Origin: Haliclystus octoradiatus
Lineage: Eukaryota; Cnidaria; Staurozoa; Stauromedusae; Haliclystidae
Direction: 5' to 3'
NCBI GenBank assembly: GCA_916610825.1
Contig: OU744452.1
Location: 15,356,110 to 15,420,109 of the forward strand
Length of the DNA stretch: 64,000 nucleotides
Shown here one piece after another: positions 37,301 through 43,300 of this stretch; position 1 is the stretch's first letter; each line of letters opens with the position of its first letter. Made by a program: the position numbers and the translations under genes. Below the pieces are notes generated by a model, which saw only the letters and a program-made list of their open reading frames with translations, made no database searches and was not told where the DNA came from.

Positions 37301-40300
37301 GATTATTGAGGCTGTCACATGTTATCAAAAACTAAATTTTAAAATTGTTGAAATTATGATCATCAAAAACAAAAGTTTGAAATTGTTGAAATTATAATCA
37401 TTAATTCCGAACATTTGAGTTTACATAAAAACTGTCATCAAAGATTACATGTTGTTAACATTAAATCAGAAGTATCCTCTTAATATAGGATACTTATACT
37501 ACCTTGTTTTTCATAATCGTGCTACTGTCAGCCTTTGATAAATCAAAGTTCATCATATTAAACTTAAGGATCACTTCTTACCTTAATTTGGTTGCGAACA
37601 GTTTTATCTTAATTTCTTATATGGCATTCTCCCCTTTTGAGTGTTGTGTTTCTAAAAGCTGCCCCACTCCTCCAGACTTATATCATTCACAAATGACCCA
37701 AACCGGAGTCCGTTTATTCAAACCAAGATTGATTCTTTCTTTTTTTTTGTTAAAAACTTTCACTTGATTTACAGATAAAAGTATTCAATTTTCACATAAG
37801 TTGTTAAATGATAAGCTAATTTTATGGAGTGTTTAATTGTATTCCTAAGTAATAATTACAGAATAATCAAGACAGATCTTTAACAAATAATGATAAATCA
37901 ATGTTACGGTTATAGGTAACAGAAATCTTGTCATGTGACAACGCCCTTTTCTGTCAGTAATTATCGTTGTAAACTGTAATGTTATTTGTTGTTTTGTGAT
38001 CTTTGTTGAGATAGGAGTAATTTGTGATTAGAATATTATTATATATTTACAACCAATCTGTCATTCATTGATTGTTGAAGTGAGAACCAAGAAAACCGCT
38101 TATTCATAATACAGTGAAACCTGCATATAACAGCCAGTTAAGAGAGGTAGATAAATTGATCACTATAAACATGTGGCCTTTACATAGGCCTGCAGGTTTG
38201 ATTCAATAAAAAAATACTAACTCTTGGTTGGTTAAGATCAAACACGTATTTCTGTTTTAACTTACTAAAGGCAACAATACAAACAACAACAAAAAATCAA
38301 ACACATCGTAGTCTCACATCTTTTCCAATTTTTTATTACCTGGTTTCTAATACTGTAACGGTATATACATATTGTGTTGTTAACGTGCAGGTGCAAGGAA
38401 AGGAGAATATACCTGTTATCATCGTTTAAATAAAAAAGGAACTGGAGAAGGCAACTGTGGTAAAGACTCAAGAGGAGCATTTGTTCAATGCCAAGAAAGG
38501 TTGGATATGATTTACAACATTTTCTATAATAATAATATTTCTCGAAGAAAGACTTGCATCACTCGCAGCAAAAGTGAATTCACTAACTGTCCGTGAACAC
38601 CTCATAAGAAATGGATGAAAATTGAATGATCCAAGTTTCCATGAACTTAGTTAACGCTTGATTGGGTTTTAAACTCATTGATGTGCCAGTTAACCTTTAT
38701 GAACTGTTTTCAAAATGGTGGTTCTACAATATATAGAAAGTAATTATTAACTCCTTCTTCATTAGCTTCATGTAAAATTGACAGGTCCACTAACAACTTT
38801 TAAAATTTACTTTTCATTAACATTCGATATTTTGATTTTTGATTGGTAAATTTTTACCACGTGACACCCTGTTATGTCACTGTAATGCTCATGATAATCA
38901 AAATCACGTTTATGATTTTATTACTGTTCATTTTTATACGTTTATTTTGAACGCTAATATTATTTACAATTCCCTGACTAACTCGACATGGTCGAATAAT
39001 TTGTTGATCTAATGAAATATGAAACAATAAGTGTGGACAACTTCAAAATTATACAAAACGACTCAAACAAACAACAACGGATTTAATCTATCTTATATTG
39101 AAATTATAACTTTGGTAAGTGGCTGTTGATTCTCATTCAGGAGGACAAAAATGTAAACAAGCACTATACTAGTTGGATTGATTGCAACGTAAATAACTGA
39201 GGAATTTATCATTTCAAAGTTTTGTTTGCTAGAATTTATACACTTCTTCAGCATTAAGATGATTTTATGCTCACTTTGAATTGTTTACAGCAAAACTTTC
39301 AATGTCCTTCCACATCGATTAACAATAAGTTCCTGTTAGTGTCCACTCGTGATGGATTGTTTTTGTCTACTCAAAGTAAATATTAACATGTTTAAAACAC
39401 AAGGGTATCGGAGTTAATCCTTAAGTAGCAGCGCATGTTTCGGTCCTATCCTCATCTGCACAGAGCCTAGCTTACAGAGTTCTAGGTTGACTTACTAAAC
39501 AGTGGTCTGGAGCATTAAAAATGAATGTGCAGGGACATGACCTGGGTTGAACCACTGATCCTCGGTTCAGACGTCGGGGATGCTGCCACTGTAGCAACAT
39601 ATGCTGAGAAAACCAGTCAATAGATGATACTTGATCACAAGGTAGGCCTACGGGGACATGGTGTCATCTATCATGTGATTGTATTGTCGACATTGAACCT
39701 GTGGTAACGGTCTCCAACATAGTCGCATGATGATAGGATGTCATGAAAAGTTGGCCATGAACCAGCTACTAGGCCATGTGTGTGCTAACTGTGCTGTGAC
39801 TAGTCAATAACAGTACTTGAACCCATCATTTGAATTTTTTTCAACCATGTATCACTTAAAGCTCAATTTTTTATTTGCATAATTATTACATTTACAATTA
39901 ATTATTTTGGTTATGCATTTTATCAGAATTGTGATCGATCAGATTTGAATTCCAGATATTAGGAAGCACTCCGAAGCAGATATGATTTTCATCCCCACAA
40001 AGTTAGGGAGAAAACACTTTAAGGGATGACTGTTTAAACAAACCTCTTTACTTCTTTGATTCTAGGAACCTATATTGTGGGAAGCTGCAATGTAAAGATA
40101 TGACACAGAAATTTCCGTCTTTTAAAGGAAAAATTCTAGCCACAACATTCAGATATGGCCTATTGTCTTGCAGGTAAATTATGCAAGTGACCCTAGAACT
40201 AACATAAACTTGTAAAACCAAGCTTTTTGTGTGTGTCTACAATGAGATGAAAAATGGAATGGAAGATGTTACTTTGATGTAGTTACTGTTCCTTAATGCA

Positions 40301-43300
40301 TAAATAAATCACTGGTTATGGTGTATGTTGCTCCTGAGTATAAAATTAAAGTGTTTTGTTTTGTCTTTAATAATGTGTATATAGTGGTTTCTGCGGGAGT
40401 GTTCTTGTCCTTATTCCAATATCATTGTTCCATATCCCAGCAAAAAATTTCAGGAGTTCATGAACAGTTCATGAACATTAAATGGCTCCAATTTTCTTGA
40501 ACTGTTCATGAACAACGCATGAACCCTCACAGACAGTTCATGAACAGTTTGTGCAAATGTGGGGCCATTTAACGTTCATGAACTGTTCATGAACTCCTGA
40601 ACTGTTTTCGCAGGGATATGCACATCTTTGTATCGAGAGAAGCATTTCATAGTATGATTTATTGATTCACAAACAACTCATTTTTTACCTCCTGTTTTCA
40701 CAAATAAATGTCCCTGAGAGCAGACAAATTTGGGTGCAGTAAAGGCTCAATTTCCAAATGTACATGATACAATAATTTTTAAAAAGTTAAGTATTATTAT
40801 GAAACCAAGGTGTAACAGCTCACAAAGTAGACTAATTGAATGCTTTGTCTATATGACTGATTTGATTGGAGGTAACTCTTATAGCATGTTGGCCTGTACA
40901 GTAGAAACTGTTTATAATGTCATCTTTTGAAGTTTTATTGTTTATAATACACTGATTTTATTTGGTGAAGTTTGCTATTTTTCTTCTTATAAATAAATTT
41001 GCTATAATGAGACATCGCCTAGAATGCACATTTTGGAAGTTCCTTAGCGGTGCGGTTATAGACAGTTGATGTAGCTTTTACTTTTTGTATTAATTTTTGA
41101 GAACCTCTTTCAATTAGAGTTTATTCAATTTTAAACTCTAAAATGCATTCTAGTTGTTGATGTTTTTCTCATTAGAACTGCCACAGTGACTTTGACTGAT
41201 GATTCCAGTGATCCAACTATGACAGCAGATGGAACTAAATGTGCTGAAGGTCATGTAAGTATGATCGTAAATCATTCTTGTGATGATTGCTCTTTTACTA
41301 CTTTCTGTGTTAATAGGTGCGACTCATAGAAAATTAAAGCTCAAAATGTTTACCTTAGTTAACTTGTTGTAATATGTGCCTTGATTACTTTGCTAAGTTT
41401 TTCGATAAACTTATACATATTTTTTGAAAAATAAGCATTTGAAAGAATGAGGATTTCGAATCTTGAAAAACAGAGAATTAAAGTTAAGTGATGTTATTCT
41501 GTAAAAATTCCCATCATGACAAGCAAGCATGTTAAGATGATTGCAACCATCGAGCATTCGTTTGTAACAAACAGCATAATTTTTAAATGTTTCGTTCTTA
41601 CAAACAAATGCTTGATAGTTGCATGTAGGAATGTAAGTGCATCTTTCTAAAAACATACCTATCCGTTTATCGAAACAACTTGGCAAATTAATCAAAGAAC
41701 TTGGTACAATAAGTTACAGGAGCAAAATTGACCGGCAATCGCTACAAGCTCAATTTGAATTAAGATTAATGTCAATAAAGCGATCAACGTCAGTCATAAC
41801 TTCGGCATGGCTTCAAATTTCAGTTTCAGCATGGTTTGAGGCACATAAACAATACAAACGACAAACACACATGTTACTCTAAGGGCGCGTAGAGCCTGCC
41901 AGTCAATTTTGCTCCTTTATGATAAGAATTTCAATTTTTTATGAGTTGACCCTATTGCAGTTAGTCTGTTCATTGCCACATCTAATTATGGCATAATTGG
42001 AGTAATAAGTATTATTATTGTATTCTAATTTCAAAGAAAAATGTTGTATTATCAGAGCCATCTATTTATAAGAGTTGGGACATGCAAATTTTGGGGCTCA
42101 AAAATCGGCATTTTCGTTCCAATGAAAACAAATTTTTGCTTTTGAACAAAAGTTTTTGAATTCATGATATTATTTTCGCGCTTTGATCAACTTACGAGCC
42201 TGGGTTTGACGGAACGGAAATGGCGACATCCATGAAATCATGTAACTGACATCTGTCTAATTGAAGCTGACAGTGGCACATGAAAGAGTGTTCCAACTAG
42301 ATAGAAGGATGGGTCTGGTACTTATGCTTTGCATCACAGTGCTCATAACCAGTTTAACCTGTTCACATTCTATTCAATAAGTGCAATGCCTGTTTTCTGT
42401 AGTGTAATGTTACTACATACTTCTGTTGTAACTTCAATTACTGTTCAATACACCACAATTGTTTTGTTTCCACCTGTTGCTCTCAAACCCTTTATCGTCA
42501 TTATCATTTATTCAGAAATAACTGAGTTTACATAAAGTTCAAATATAACAATTCTGAATTATTTCATTACAGATGTGTCTAAACCAAGTTTGTAGAAATT
42601 TAACTCAAATTGAATCAATCAAGAAATGCGGTGGTTGTGCAAATGGAGGGGTAAGATTATGTTTGATGTTTGATCTGATAGAAGCTCCACTGTTGCAGGG
42701 AAAGTCAACTTGATAGTTAAGTGATATGAAACATAACAACAATATGTATATATACAATAATTGGGGTATTTTAAAATGTCACTAAGGTGTGAATTTCATT
42801 ATCACAAAACTGAGTGTAGCTAATTATTTGATGTTAAACTATTAGCATTTGAGAATTGTAAAAAGAAGTGATAATCAGTTCATGAACATTTGGGCAGTTT
42901 CACGTGCATGAACCTATCCTCTGCAGAATATAGTTCATGAACCTCTTGAACTATTCATGGACAGTTCATCAACTTTACAGACTTTCATGAACACCTTATA
43001 AACAGTTCATGGTAATTGGGCCATTTGGCGTTGTTGAACTGTTTTCACGTCGGATAAACTGTTTTTCACAGGTACTGTATATATGTTCTTGATCAAATAT
43101 GAGTTATATGACTGGTTTGTTTCGTATAGATTTGCAACAACCTTGGCAATTGTCATTGTCCTTATGGTTATGCATGCCCTGATTGCAAAGAGGAAGGCAT
43201 TGGTGGCAGTGCCAATTCTGGACAAGGATGTATTGTTGGTTTACCTGAAAGTGGAGGTATTGTGTGAAGCTTACTATCAAATGATCAGGTGTACAGATAT

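Noticed and set aside
39530..39620. A true tRNA gene on the minus strand
   Set aside because: Box-like motifs are present but no acceptor or anticodon stems pair, so only a SINE-type head is suggested.
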